Positions 36,384-48,115 of a stretch of DNA of 64,000 bases are shown in pieces. The position numbers were made by a program, and so were the translations under genes. Numbering within the stretch: the first letter of the stretch is position 1; each line of letters begins with the position of its first letter. The stretch is from Neckera pumila (lineage: Eukaryota; Streptophyta; Bryopsida; Hypnales; Neckeraceae): contig OZ018410.1 in the NCBI GenBank assembly GCA_963969595.1, forward strand, positions 25,114,913 through 25,178,912, in the 5' to 3' direction. The notes under the pieces were generated by a model. The model had not been told where the DNA came from and ran no database searches. It saw nothing but the letters and a program-made list of their open reading frames with translations.

Positions 36384-38404
36384 TAGAATTTTTTGTCCTT
36401 TAAGAAGTTTCTTTCTTTAGAGATTCAAAAGCATAGCATTTTTCCTTTCAAATTTAATATCTTCCAAATTCATTTCCTTCGATCCACTTACTCATTCAAG
36501 ATTGAATTGAACTTGATTTTGAATGTTTGCATAATCAAATAAAGATAAGTTTAGCCTAGAAAAACATAGGTTACACTATACCCTATGACCATGATAGTCA
36601 CCAAAATATTCTGATTATTTGACCAATAGTTAGGTGCATTCACTTTGTTTTTATAATTAGCAATGATGTAATCTATCCGACCTTGTAGGTACGTAGTGTC
36701 CTTACAAAGTTAAGCGAATCAAAATCACCACTTCAAAATCACTTCAATTAATCCTAGAATGTTGGATTGGTCACCGTGGAAACCATCCTTTTTGTATTGT
36801 GTGAATCACTTGCTTAAAAAAACCCAGAACATTCATTAGAAGTTAAACCATGGTGCAAGACCTCCCATTTTCACACAAAATTCTAAGATTAAACATTTGC
36901 ACTTCTATCTTACATAGAAGGTTTCTATGTCATCCTCTAGACACTTCAACCTTACGGGATTAACCTTGGAATGATGCAACCCCCTATGACCAAGGTAGTC
37001 AACAAAGTACTTTGCTGAGTAAACCAATAGCTAGGTGCATTATTTGTTTCTACAGGTAACAATGAAGTCATCCATCAAATCTAAAAGGGTCCGGAATGTC
37101 TTTACAGTCTTTATAGGGTTAATGAATTCCCTGTTGCCCCTGAAAGATACTTCTTAAGACTTGTGAATAAATACCTAAACTATTTCTATAGGAATAAGCA
37201 TGATATAGTAATAATTCAACCTGCACTACTTTGGGAAATTTTGTGCCCTTGGTGAATTAGTGTCACATGCAATTAAAAGAGATAAATCAATGTTTGTACA
37301 TGAAGGTCTGATTTGGCACTTGAGTGCCAAAATAGTTCTTTTTTGTGCACAAAGGATTTCAAGACAGTTGGAACTATTGGTGTTAGTGTTTCGGCATTTT
37401 GGCATCCAATTTTTTGTGTGTTTGACAACTTCTAGGTTTCTTGTTTTGGGAAACCTGAAATGCAAGGCTTAAAGTGTGATGTAGGTTTTCAAAAACAATC
37501 AAAAATTTAGGCAATATGGATGAAACATTTCTGCAAAATTTTGAACATTTCACTTGTAATATTCCAAACATTCAGACATTCCAAAAAAATACTTAATATA
37601 TGTCTGAATCTGACTTTCACATAGGATAGTTCTAATTCTGAACTAATACTGGCCCTCAAATGCATGATATGTATTGTTTTGCAAAACGCTCCTGACACAG
37701 AAAAAGGATCTCAATTACACACTGGAATGCCAATTTCGACAGCCGCAAATAACCTCTGCAACAATGTCTTAAGTTACAATGTTGACATCAAAACTGAAAA
37801 TACGGAGTATTGCATTTGGAAATAACTGTGTTCGCTCAGGCAAGTCAAATTCCTACAAACTAATGGCTTCTGAAAAAAACCCACCTCCTCTCAAGATCAT
37901 CAAGTACGCAACAGCTAAAAAAACAAGCAGCTATGCTATGGGAAGCTCCATAAAACGTCTAGTTCATAACACTTTTGAACTTCAGGGCAAGAGACCTTCG
38001 CTTCCCATGAATTGAGATTCCTTCCCGGCAGAAACTCTTGAATTTAAGCTTGCCCATGAATCGCGTGTTACCATACAAGAAATTATTCCAAGTACAGGGA
38101 CACTATAGAAGAACCTCCCAGAATCCCTCCTCAAGAACGGTATGATAACAATTCAGAAGCTACAAAACCGCTCAAGCTCTGAAACTTATTTCGTAGTTTA
38201 GTTGCACTCTGACAAAACCGCTCAAGCTTTGAAACTTATTTCGTATTTTGAACTGACTTAGGGACTAGGACTCAGTTCAAAAAAAGAATACAAAAGAACG
38301 TACAAGTCAAAACATTCTCACTACACTACAGATGAACGTATGCTGGAGCAATGCCTTCTCCCCTTCAGTCCATATCCAACAAAAACAAATTGCGCAAACC
38401 ACTC
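36384..38404. other. intergenic region with a diverged direct repeat
   Basis: 36581-36727 and 36982-37128 are related (CCCTATGACC, then ACCAATAG, TAGGTGCATT and CTTTACA or CTTACA in the same order), about 401 bp apart. At 38162-38196 and 38212-38246 a 35-bp sequence containing AAACCGCTCAAGCT is repeated at a 50-bp interval. No gene seen. Confidence 0.55.
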
Positions 38405-38414
38405 TAAAAAATCG

Positions 38415-38590
38415 TTGATGCAGAAAATGACAAGTGGCCTCCGAACCTACTTTGAGTTACACTTCGAAAGAATATTGGAATTTCGTAAAAATTAGACCTT
38501 TGCAAAGTTAAGAAAATCAAGGTCGTCGATGTAAGCACCTGCTCCAAACGGCCACACATGGATATAGGAAGAGAGCTCATCTTGAAAGTC
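38415..38590. repeat. duplicated remnant of the chromate-transporter 3' flank
   Basis: Matches 38820-39075 in order: ATGCAG, GGC-TCCGAAC, ACACT-GAA, GGAAT-CGTAAAAA, and finally TGTAAGCACCTGCTCC. It carries only one of the roughly 26-bp units that number five in the other copy. Confidence 0.65.
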
Positions 38591-38884
38591 TGGATCCACT
38601 GCAAGTACATTCTTTTAAAGTACTCACACAAAGTAGTAGAAAGTAGTTACATTAGAGTTGTAGTTTCTTGATTCTGGCGTAAATGTGTTGAAATCCCAAG
38701 GCAATTAAACGGATCAAACGGAGATTATGCCCTTCCCTATGATTATTCTTCATAAACTGGCCTGAATTGTCTAGTCCAAATCCCGGGTACAAATTGCAAA
38801 ACCTACTATTAAGACTTCTGATGCAGCAAATGAGGAGCGGCATCCGAACAACTTAGAGTGACACTCGAACGACATCGGAATGTC

Positions 38885-39014
38885 GTAAAAACTATCGCGT
38901 TACCAAAGCTGCAAAAACTATGACGTTTGCAAAGTTGCAAAAACTACGACGTTTGCAATTTGGTAAGAACTACGACGTCTTCTAAGTTAAAAAAGACTTT
39001 GACGTTTAATTGCC
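38885..39014. repeat. 26-bp tandem repeat, five units
   Basis: Degenerate units of 25-27 bp around GCAAAAACTACGACGTTTGC, just downstream of the chromate transporter stop (that gene is on the minus strand). Absent as an array from the duplicate at 38415-38590. Confidence 0.75.
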
Positions 39015-39105
39015 AATTTGTGAAGATCACGGACGTCGCTGTAAGCACCTGCTCCGTTTCGTGGAAATGGCCACACCTGAAAACGGGACTAATCAAGCCC
39101 CGAGC

Positions 39106-42100
39106 TCACGACAGGCGCAACGCCCACGCTACCACCCCTAGCACGCCCCCACCCCCCACAACCACAGGCTCCGACCACTGCAACTGATCCACACTCGTAA
39201 AACCCAGAATCCCAATACAAATCGACGTCTTCGGGAACGGACTCTGCTCGTACGCCCCCAATGTGAGGGCGAAAACGGACGTGACGATGAGTCCAATCCC
39301 CGCGGCGTTCAAGCCCGGCAGAGCGCGGTTGTAGATGCTCCAGTTCCTAAACCTGGTCCAGAAGGGCAAAGCGCCGAAGATGAGCATAATGCCGGGCAGG
39401 AACAAGCCCAGCCAGGCGATGACCGCGCCGACGAGGAAGAAGTAGCCGTGGTTGATGGCGAGGATGGTGCCCAGGTAGGCGGAGAAGTTGAACAAAGGGC
39501 CGGGGAGGGCTTGTTGCAAGCCCAAGCCCGCGTAGAATTGGGTGCTGGTCACCCAGGAATCGGCTGCGTCGCGGCATAAGCCGTCGCTGGTGCAGTCTTG
39601 CTTCACAAGGTCGGTATAGAGCATGGGGAGGACCACTTGGCCGCCGCCATAGATGATGGAACCCGTTGCGGTAGAAGACCTCCCACCACTGCCAGCCGCC
39701 GAGTGCAAACAAAACAGTTAAGACACAAAAACTCGGAACGCTCTCGTTGCAACTTTTATTCAGGGGTGGCAGACCTCCGGCACAAGGGAGTTTTAAGAGT
39801 TTACCATTATGGTAATGAAACAGAGTGTACCACTCAGGAATTGTTGATGGTTCAATTGGTAAGGTGAACTCTGTTGCATGCCCTCCATGGTAAACTCTTA
39901 AAACTCCTTTGTGGGATCCAGGTTTCTGGTTCAAGTCTACAGCGATTTGGATACTCAGTTCTGCGATCGATCTCTATCTGCATGGGAGAGATTTGGAATA
40001 AGAGCCCCGACCCATGCTTCTAGAGAGTCCCATTCGAAAAGAATGCTTCGAATTTTGCCACTTGCTTGAAATATCTAGAGTGATTTGCTACTTGCCTGTA
40101 GAACGCATCATGTACTCTTCTCCACAACGAAGAGACTCTGGATTTGAGTTACGTAGATCAAAATTCGAACACTGCCTAAATTGGTATCAGAAGCAGGAGA
40201 TAATCCTAAGATTGTTGAAACAGAGAAGCGGGTTTGTTAAAACTGTTAGTAGACAATCTGGGTGGAGTTGGCTTCGATTCTCCATCCTAGTTGAACGGAG
40301 AAGCGGGTCGATAAGAAACTAAATTTTGATGCTTCTGTAAAATCCATTAAAATTTGTTCGAACTTCATCCTACATTCCTGTTTAGCGCAGGGTTACCAGA
40401 TACTGTAATGCGATGTACCTGAATTAAGAGAGAAGGATGCTTCGATGCGCGTCTCGTGACAAGCGTCACGACCAAGACCGTGATCCATGTGGTGATCAGC
40501 ACCGCCCCGCCGAACATCCCGAATCCGTGCTTCCCAGCTGAGGTATCCACCTCCTGCAACAAACAGTACTGACAGCAGATGGGAGAAAGATTAGGCCCCG
40601 ATCCCATAGTTATTACAATGACGAATTCTCACAAATTTGGCAGGCTTAGTAAAAACTGAACCGGAGCAGATCATTTAAAAAGCTTGTTGTCAGAACCGGA
40701 CCGATGTCATAATTCACAACCCATTTGCTTAATCGGAGCCCTTTGAACCATCAATAAAGTGCAAATTCAGATGCTTGAGATTCTAAGAAACAACTTGACA
40801 TTACGCTTGAAGGTTATATACTTCTTTATGACCCTTGCTTCAGCACGATTTGACATGATTCAATCCTTGAGGTTATGCCCAGTGAAGAGAAAAGATAGGC
40901 TGTATATGGAAACTTCGTCCCTCGCCACTACCGTGGCTCAGCATGTTATTTCTCATTAAGAAGCTCTCCTTGTCCGAAGTTCATTATCACACTTGAAAGT
41001 TCTAGTTCTCAAAGCGCCGCGGCATTAGAATTCAAAGTTTTGAACGCTCGAATGTCAGGTTTTTAGCGCTCTGAAGCTCGTCAGTTCAATAAATGTAATC
41101 ATTCAAGAATGTATATAGAAAGAAGCAAATAGAACGCTGAGATATAGCAGGGAGTTAGAAAATTGATGACTGACGGACGGGATGCATGGAGCACTTACAG
41201 CTCTCTTCTTCGGCGTTTCTTTCGTGTAGTAAGACCAAGCGAGAGTGAGCAAACCGCTCCCCACGATGACAGCGGGGAATGTGTACGGCTTAGGCCAGTA
41301 GAATGCGATCACAGCCGTCACGGTGCAGATGGTGGCCAGCAAGGGCGTGGCGCACAATTTCCTGCACATGGACTTGGATGCGGATGCTACCAGGGCCACT
41401 CCCACCGCCGCAACACCTACAAGCACAATCAGGTTCAGCTTATTCAAGTCACAACTTCAGTTTCAAAATATTTGATCAGTTAGTTCCTGCGGCGGATTCA
41501 GAGTGCAAAACATCCAAGTGCTCAACAACATAGATACAACAATGTGCCACTCGTGATTTTAGAGTTCAAGAACGCTCTTGCTAAGTTCAAAGTGTCAATT
41601 GCTCGAATTTGAATTTTGCTCCAACGTCTTTTAATCAAATCTAAGATGTTTGAGCTTAAGAAGAGAGGATGCTGAAAAGGAAAAATGCTATACTGAAGTC
41701 CTAATGACTGGAATCTGGAATATTTGACCGCTCCTTGCAACAATGCTGGAAAACAGTACTTTCAGGTGACTAAATGTATTTTGAGATGGCCATTTGAAAA
41801 GTTGAGCTATAAAATCGAGGACGAGCATAAACATGAGGCTTCGCTGGGATCTAGTTTTAAGTTGCAGACTCAGAACTACTGTGGTTCTTCAAAATTCAGC
41901 CATCACAACGCCTGCCATAGCCAGGATTTTGAAGCTTTTAAACCCTAAACCCATGTTCATAGCCTATGAACATGGGCTATCCTTTGAAGCGGACCGTAGG
42001 ATAGCCATAGCCAGAATTTTGAAGCTTTCTTCTGTTACATACCTGCAGCAATACCCTTCAGCCAACCTTGCGGGTTCTCGAGTTTCTTTGCAGCGAAGGC

Positions 42101-42457
42101 ACCGATCCCTGTCATGAGGATTGCACCAGGGTACTGGAACAATATTCCGGACATAAGACCACCTGCGATTTAATTAGCCCCAACCCAACACGTCAATCAT
42201 TCAATACCACTCTAAACAATCCCAATCAGTTTCATAGTCATACCCAGAGTACTGTATGTACCCCTATGGCGGTGGCATGCTTGAAATGGTCTACGTAAAC
42301 CCTAATATCATGAGTGGCACCCCTTCCACTAGAGCCTAAGGTTTAGGGGTTAGGGTTATAAGTGCAAGAAATGTGACATTCTAGTACTCCAAACTTTGAA
42401 AGCTAGAATGTTCAAGTGCTCAACTAAAACCTTGAGCTCTAAAATAGGTGGTAAAGA

Positions 42458-42488
<31 letters not shown>

Positions 42489-44025
42489 GGCAAAAATAGA
42501 TATGAGGTTTTAGTTGGGCTCCAATTTTCAGTGGCAAGACTCAAATATACTCCGGTTTGTCGAAACTCAGGATTTAATATGCCCTAATTTCGTGAAACGC
42601 TGTCAATTGACGGTTTCTATTGACGCAATTCCGTAGCTGCAGCTCAGGAATTAAAGAAAAGATGGACTTCGGAGTTTACAAAAAGCTAGATTAGATACCC
42701 ACCGAGCAATCCCTTCTTCATCACACCCAATGCAAATGACACTTGTGTCGAAGCAGGTCTCGGCAAGCACTGGTAGAGGGCGAAGATCTCCAAGTACATG
42801 GGCAAGGTCATCCACCGAAGCGTCTCCACAAGACGTTGCAATTCGAGGTCACGCGACAAATTAACTTTCAAAAACACGCTCTTGGAATCACTGCCTCTTC
42901 ACACATAAATGCTCTACCTATTCAACATTAGTCAAAAGGAAGTTATTTTTAAATCTTCATAGGAGACTAGAAGAACTCACATCCCAAGGATTCAAAATCC
43001 CCATCATGGTAATCCATGTGTGATCTCCTACTTAAATCCTTGCTGTAAAATCTCCTATGGTCTCATCGTCAATTAAATTGTTAAATTGACGTGATTCTGT
43101 GTGCCAGAAATTGTGTTATTCATCCACTATAAGCTCCAAAAACTAAGATTACTATAGATTTAGACTGTTTCAGACTGCAGTCAATAGTTAGGGACAATAC
43201 AACAACGTAGGGGCTAGAGAGCAATCTTAGTATCAAATGGATTGGAATATTAAATTCTAAACCTACTTAATAATTCTGAGCATAACATTAATTAGCAAGT
43301 CAAAAGGTTTCCCACCATAAATGGCTTGAGCTAGAATACTCTGCACCAGTCAAACTCAAACAATAAGGTAAACTAGGGGAGATGGACCAACACTTGCAAG
43401 CTAGTATTGACGATGTCGCAACGGAAAACAACACGGGTCAAAGCGGTAACCAGTAGCTGCCACCGACAATAAAAAAGCTCAACAAAAGCTCATAGCATAA
43501 TTTATAATACTGTCAAAACCCAAATAACACCCCCTTTATCCACTTACGAATGTTCTGGATAAGAATATTCTCCATAACTCTTTGAGTAATGCTATGCCGG
43601 TGCGCACTAGGAGGAGATTTGAATTTTTTCAAACAGGGGATAGCAAGTCATTATATAACCTCCTAGTCGATAATCAGTTATCCGACAACACACTTACGGA
43701 ATCAATGCCACCCAGGACATTCCTGCTCCACATTCCCAAGACAATTAGTATTGCGGACGTGACGCACCTTCTGGAAAAGAGCAATGTGCGCCGCAGGGCC
43801 ACCGAACGCCACCCACCCCAGCAACGAGAACTGCTTGAGAATGTCGACGTACCCCACCGACGCCACCTTCGCCTCCTCCTCCTCTTCAATCACGGATTCG
43901 CCATCTCCCGTGGTCCGCTTCGGATCCTGCGCTTCCACGTCCACCGAGTGCACGCCTCCATTCGGCCCGTCGCTTGTGGGTCGCCTGTGCAACTGCTCCG
44001 AGGTTGCAGTGGCCGGCTCTGTCAT
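39106..44025 (-). CDS. chromate transporter (CHR family), six exons, probably decaying
   Basis: Exons on the minus strand: 44025-43768, 42835-42703, 42162-42043, 41416-41199, 40553-40419, 39688-39106, about 480 residues. CHR proteins are inner or plasma membrane anion carriers linked to chromate and sulfate. The N-terminal half has FSLLGWVAFGGPAAHIALFQ, then QCLPRPASTQVSFALG, then LFQYPGAILMTG. The C-terminal half has IIYGGGQVVLPML and LPGPLFNFSAYLG. Exon phases agree at every junction. Three defects: exon 2 is preceded by AA instead of AG; exon 6 has one extra base near 39660-39672, so WWEVFYR and GSIIYGGG lie in different frames; and the conserved GQCLPGP reads YQCLPRP. Either a recent pseudogene or a gene with assembly errors. 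Downstream residues remain well conserved. Confidence 0.8.
39781..39912. repeat. foldback MITE in intron 5 of the transporter gene
   Basis: Left arm starts CACAAGGGAGTTTTAAGAGT; the right end is the complement of CACAAAGGAGTTTTAAGAGT. Arms of about 55 bp, nearly no loop. It would form a hairpin in the unspliced transcript. Confidence 0.75.
41950..41976. repeat. perfect 13-bp palindrome in intron 3
   Basis: CCCATGTTCATAG, one base, then CTATGAACATGGG. It follows AAACCCTAAACCC, a telo-box-like word, and GCCATAGCCAGRATTTTGAA occurs on both sides (41914 and 42002), so the palindrome lies within a small local duplication. Confidence 0.8.
42453..42487. repeat. (TAAA)n microsatellite in intron 2
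   Basis: Eight or so uninterrupted AAAT units. Confidence 0.9.
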
Positions 44026-44580
44026 CGATGCTCGACTGCAAATTGAAGTCCTAAGTACCGTCACATCCGATTCGCTTCGTCGACATGCGCAAACATATCT
44101 TCCGCTAGATATATAGGAACTTACACACGATTGACAAAATTTAAATTGGCCATCACATGCTAGAGGGCCAAAAGAGTGTATGATATGAGGGTGACAAGCA
44201 GCTAGCCACGTACATAGGATCCGAATCGACTGAACTCGATTCAATCAAGAAGGGGAATCGATACAAAGGGAAAGCAGCATGATCGTGCACGTAATCTGAG
44301 AAGCGAGCTCGGATTCTTCACCGCCAGTAGCACTGGCCAAAGTGTACCAGCTTTGTAGAATTTGGAACAGGAGAAGGGATTAGCCCGGAGTTGAAGACTA
44401 TACGAGGTAGGACCTGTTCGTATCTCCCCGTACAAATGCATCTAGACGGGATGTGAGGCGAGCGGTGAGCATACCGGGGATCGTTCTGTGGGCTCCTCGC
44501 GTTTGAGAGCCGGGTGGCCATACGCCGCTCCGGAATTAGGCGATGGATTTGCTCGGCCACTCGGCCATTGGCACTTAACT
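44026..44580 (-). promoter_or_regulatory. 5' flank and probable promoter of the transporter gene
   Basis: Higher-GC sequence upstream of the ATG that ends abruptly near 44580. TATATA at 44110-44115 is about 85 bp upstream of the start and is a weak TATA candidate. Other frames here show nothing protein-like. Confidence 0.35.
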
Positions 44581-47187
44581 GAACTCCTTAATATTTAGAG
44601 TATTACGGAGTATTACATTATTTTTAGAGTATTTTCCGAGTATTTGTTGAGACTTCTTACATCAATGACCAAAGGAAGATCTTAAAATAATGTGTATACA
44701 CTAAATTAATGTTCATGTAAAAAAGTAGTACGTTGTCACAATTCAGTTTTCACTTAATATGTAGTAGTTATCAAATTTTGACATGAACATACTAAAGTAC
44801 AATTTCACTGGATAGACAAAATGCTTGATGACATGACAATTTCCCTCCATAGTAAGGGCCTCTTCAACTACAGCCATCTAAGTCAAGAGGCTGTGGGATT
44901 GAGTGGCCAAACTTTGTTGAAAGTTCAAAGAAATGAGCAATAAATAGGCAATAAAGTATAGGAATTGGAACCTTTGGCTGGCTATAATGTGAAGCTTCCA
45001 AAGGCCACATCCAAAGTCCAAACCTATACCATTTGTTTGACTTCTATCCTTCTCTCTCCACATTAATCCATCCAATTTTTAAAATTTTCCAAGAGGCCTC
45101 ATCTATATGGAAATTTTTTCAAGCAAAAGATTAAAAAATATGCAAAAGGAGTCATAAACGGCCTTGGAAAAAAAATCACAACTCACACTTTTCATTATCA
45201 AATAAGGAATATGAAGGGTATAAATGGAATAAGAAGGTGGCATTGGCCATCAAAGGGAAGTAGGTTCATTGACTGCAAAGACTCCCCATTGTAATGGTGG
45301 AGACTAACCAAGTGAAGAGCTCAAGTACAATAACCACTGTGTGGATGAATGCCGTAAAAAAATTTTGTCATCTAATTGATATTTATAGTGTAATAGATCA
45401 ATGGGAAAAAAATCACTCTCTATATAAATCAATAGTAGATATTTTGGAGTAATTAAACATTTTATTAAATTTTGAAAGTACTCTTAGCATCATCAGTTCA
45501 AGCATTTATAGAATAATATCAAAGGCTTCGTTTGTACAAAAGGTAAAATATAATGAGAATGAAAAAATTGCATACTTGATACATATTTGGGCTCATACTC
45601 TTTGTGTTTCACTTTCCCCCACCCTTTGATGTAGATGTTAAGACTTATTACAATATAGCCAATAATTGAAAACCATCCTTTTGTAATTTATGTTTTCAAG
45701 GATTTTTTAATATAGTTTCACAATAATTTAGCAAACATTTATATATTAAATGTATTTGTAAATGGATATTGTAAGGGAAGTCAGGAATGATTCACAATGG
45801 ACTCTCTTGGAATTCCCTCTGACTGATTTGGAAATTCTGTAATTTTTTCCTGCAAGTTTATCCTAGTTTTTATGTTTCCCTGTGTTCTATTGTCACCATG
45901 GAAGGATCTTTAGAAAATTCCTATACACATGAAAATAATGGATTTTTTTACAAGTATTTTCATAAATTCTCTCCAAATTCCCTGTGTACAATTCAAATTG
46001 GTAGACTTTATATACACCTTACATGTCAATGTTGTTTCTACCTAATAATTGGTAGATTTTAAAAGATGCAATTGTCCCATATCAATTGTCAAGGATACAG
46101 TGAGGTTGAATACATAAGACTTGTAAGTTATCATGTAATCTCCAAAGCAATGAATTCCATTGACTTTACAATAATCTCATTTTTCTAGAGTGTGTACAAT
46201 TTAGAAATCTAAGAAATTTTAAAATGTGTAAATCTGAAATGTACAAATTTTGAAATGTACAAATCAACAAGATTGGAACCTCATAAGCTACATTTTCGTC
46301 AATTTTCAACTTTCAAATCTATGAATTGTATTGATTATGCTGGCTAAAATCTACATTAAACTTAGATTTTGGAGGCATAAATCTACGTTTTGAAATATTA
46401 AATTTCACAAATTCAATAGATTTGGAGGCGGGGCATCACTAAAAAATGCACAATTTTTCCCTGTCTCACATTTCCTTGTGAGAGTTACATTCCCTGTGTA
46501 CTGGAAAAAAGGCTAAAAGAACAAATTTTTGGAGGGGATTTCCATTATAGCACTTATAAGGAACCTTTAAAATGTTTCCCGTGATTGTGATACATCCTTT
46601 GAAGTGTGTCAAATTAGATATAACAATGGTAAATGAAAGCCTTTGAATGCTTGGTTTTGAATAAATAAATAGTCTATGCTTGTGTCAAATTCCTAAGCTA
46701 AGTTGTAGGGCAACTACAATGTGGCATAGCATCTCATTGGTTGGTACAAATTACCTATGGAACAAATATTTTTTTTGTAAATACAACCAAATTTCTATTG
46801 TCTAAAACTAGTGTATCTAATGATTCTTTAGTTGATATTTCAATGGATGGGAACCAATATAGTAAATATATCTATATTTTTTTATCATATATACAACTAT
46901 ACAAGATTATGGTCATTGAAGGTGCGTAGATTGCAATCTCAAATATTTTCTAAAAATTGCCAAATTAGTGCAGTTACTTTGCCCTACTATTGTTGCTGTT
47001 TCAAAAGACCAATATTGTGCACAACTTCTCTAGTTTTATTATTCTATTCTCTATAGGCCCATTTAGGAGTTAAAGCCAACCTTCAAAGGTCTGGGTCTCT
47101 AGTGGGCTCAAATTTACTACTAAAAAATTTGGCAAATGAGCCTATTGGCAAATGGCAAATGGCAAATTTGAAAGTTATTTAGTCTCT
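44581..47187. other. AT-rich intergenic region, no gene seen
   Basis: No domain-like frame. A short GGCAAAT triplet repeat lies near 47140-47165. Confidence 0.6.
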
Positions 47188-48115
47188 TTGACCCCTAAAG
47201 TTCCTTGACTATGTTTTCACCCAAAATGCTCCAAAACTACCATTTCTAGTACAAGTACCAAAATTTTGCAAAATATCACTTTCAAACACATGCAACCATA
47301 GGATCTTGTAGTAATTTGGTTTGAGAAGATGTGGAAAAAATTTCAGAAATTTCCACTGTGTAGATTGCAAGATATTAGCGTTTGAAGTGGCAAAATTCTT
47401 TTTTTTGGCCCTGCAAAAAAACGGACAGCTGCACTTCACAAGGTCAGACCATTATGAAAAAACTTCCAAAATGGTTGTGCTTCTTTGGATCCATTCTTAA
47501 GGGCAAGAGAGCTACATTTTCAAAATTCTCAGATCATTTCAAATTGTACAACCCATAGGAAAAAAATAGTAAGTAGAAAAAAGTAGAAAATGATTCAAAA
47601 TACTAAATTGTTGAGAATTTTGTTTTGGAATTGGAAAATGCCAATCCCAATGGTTGTAATGTTTTAACAATCAATTTACATCCTATGATTTTATTTTTTT
47701 CAAAAAACATTGAAAATTGAGTAAAATAAACAACTTCAAAGCTTATTTTAGAGTAGAGAACCCATAACTACCGCAAACTAAAACTCCTCATAACTTTTGA
47801 CTTATTGATCAAAATGGAATGGCTCAAAGCTTTCTACATATATATAAATCTAATAAACCAGTTTCAAATTTTATTTTTGAAAAAAGTGATTTTTCTGATT
47901 TGCCCAGACTGCCCAAGTTGACAAACAAACAACATATTATACAATAACTTTTTACTCATATTTCCAAATGTCATGAAATTTTGTGCGTATGAAAGATATT
48001 CCTTGTCCCCACCTTCTATTAAAAATTCAGCCCAAAATATGCAATCTCTAGTCACACGTACCTGCCCAAAATTTCTATGTTGCAAAAAAACACATTTTGG
48101 TCCTTCAGGGGTGAA
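47188..48115. mobile_element. TTAA-family MITE, copy C (928 bp)
   Basis: Left TTGACCCCTAAAG, right CTTCAGGGGTGAA; the edge tetranucleotides have drifted from TTAA. Interior collinear with copy D: TTTTCACCCAAAATGCTCCA, then AGGATCTTGTAGTA, AATGATTCAAAATACTAAAT, GATATTCCTTG and ACCTGCCCAAAATTTCTAT. Non-coding. Confidence 0.75.

Noticed and set aside
39347..39934. 195-codon minus-strand frame overlapping the last transporter exon
   Set aside because: Most of it is a shifted-frame shadow rich in Arg and His; only its short WWEVFYR part is real exon sequence, displaced by the frameshift.
42338..42360. Telomere-like GGTTTAGGGGTTAGGGTT
   Set aside because: Too short and irregular for an interstitial telomere array; chance in an intron is enough.
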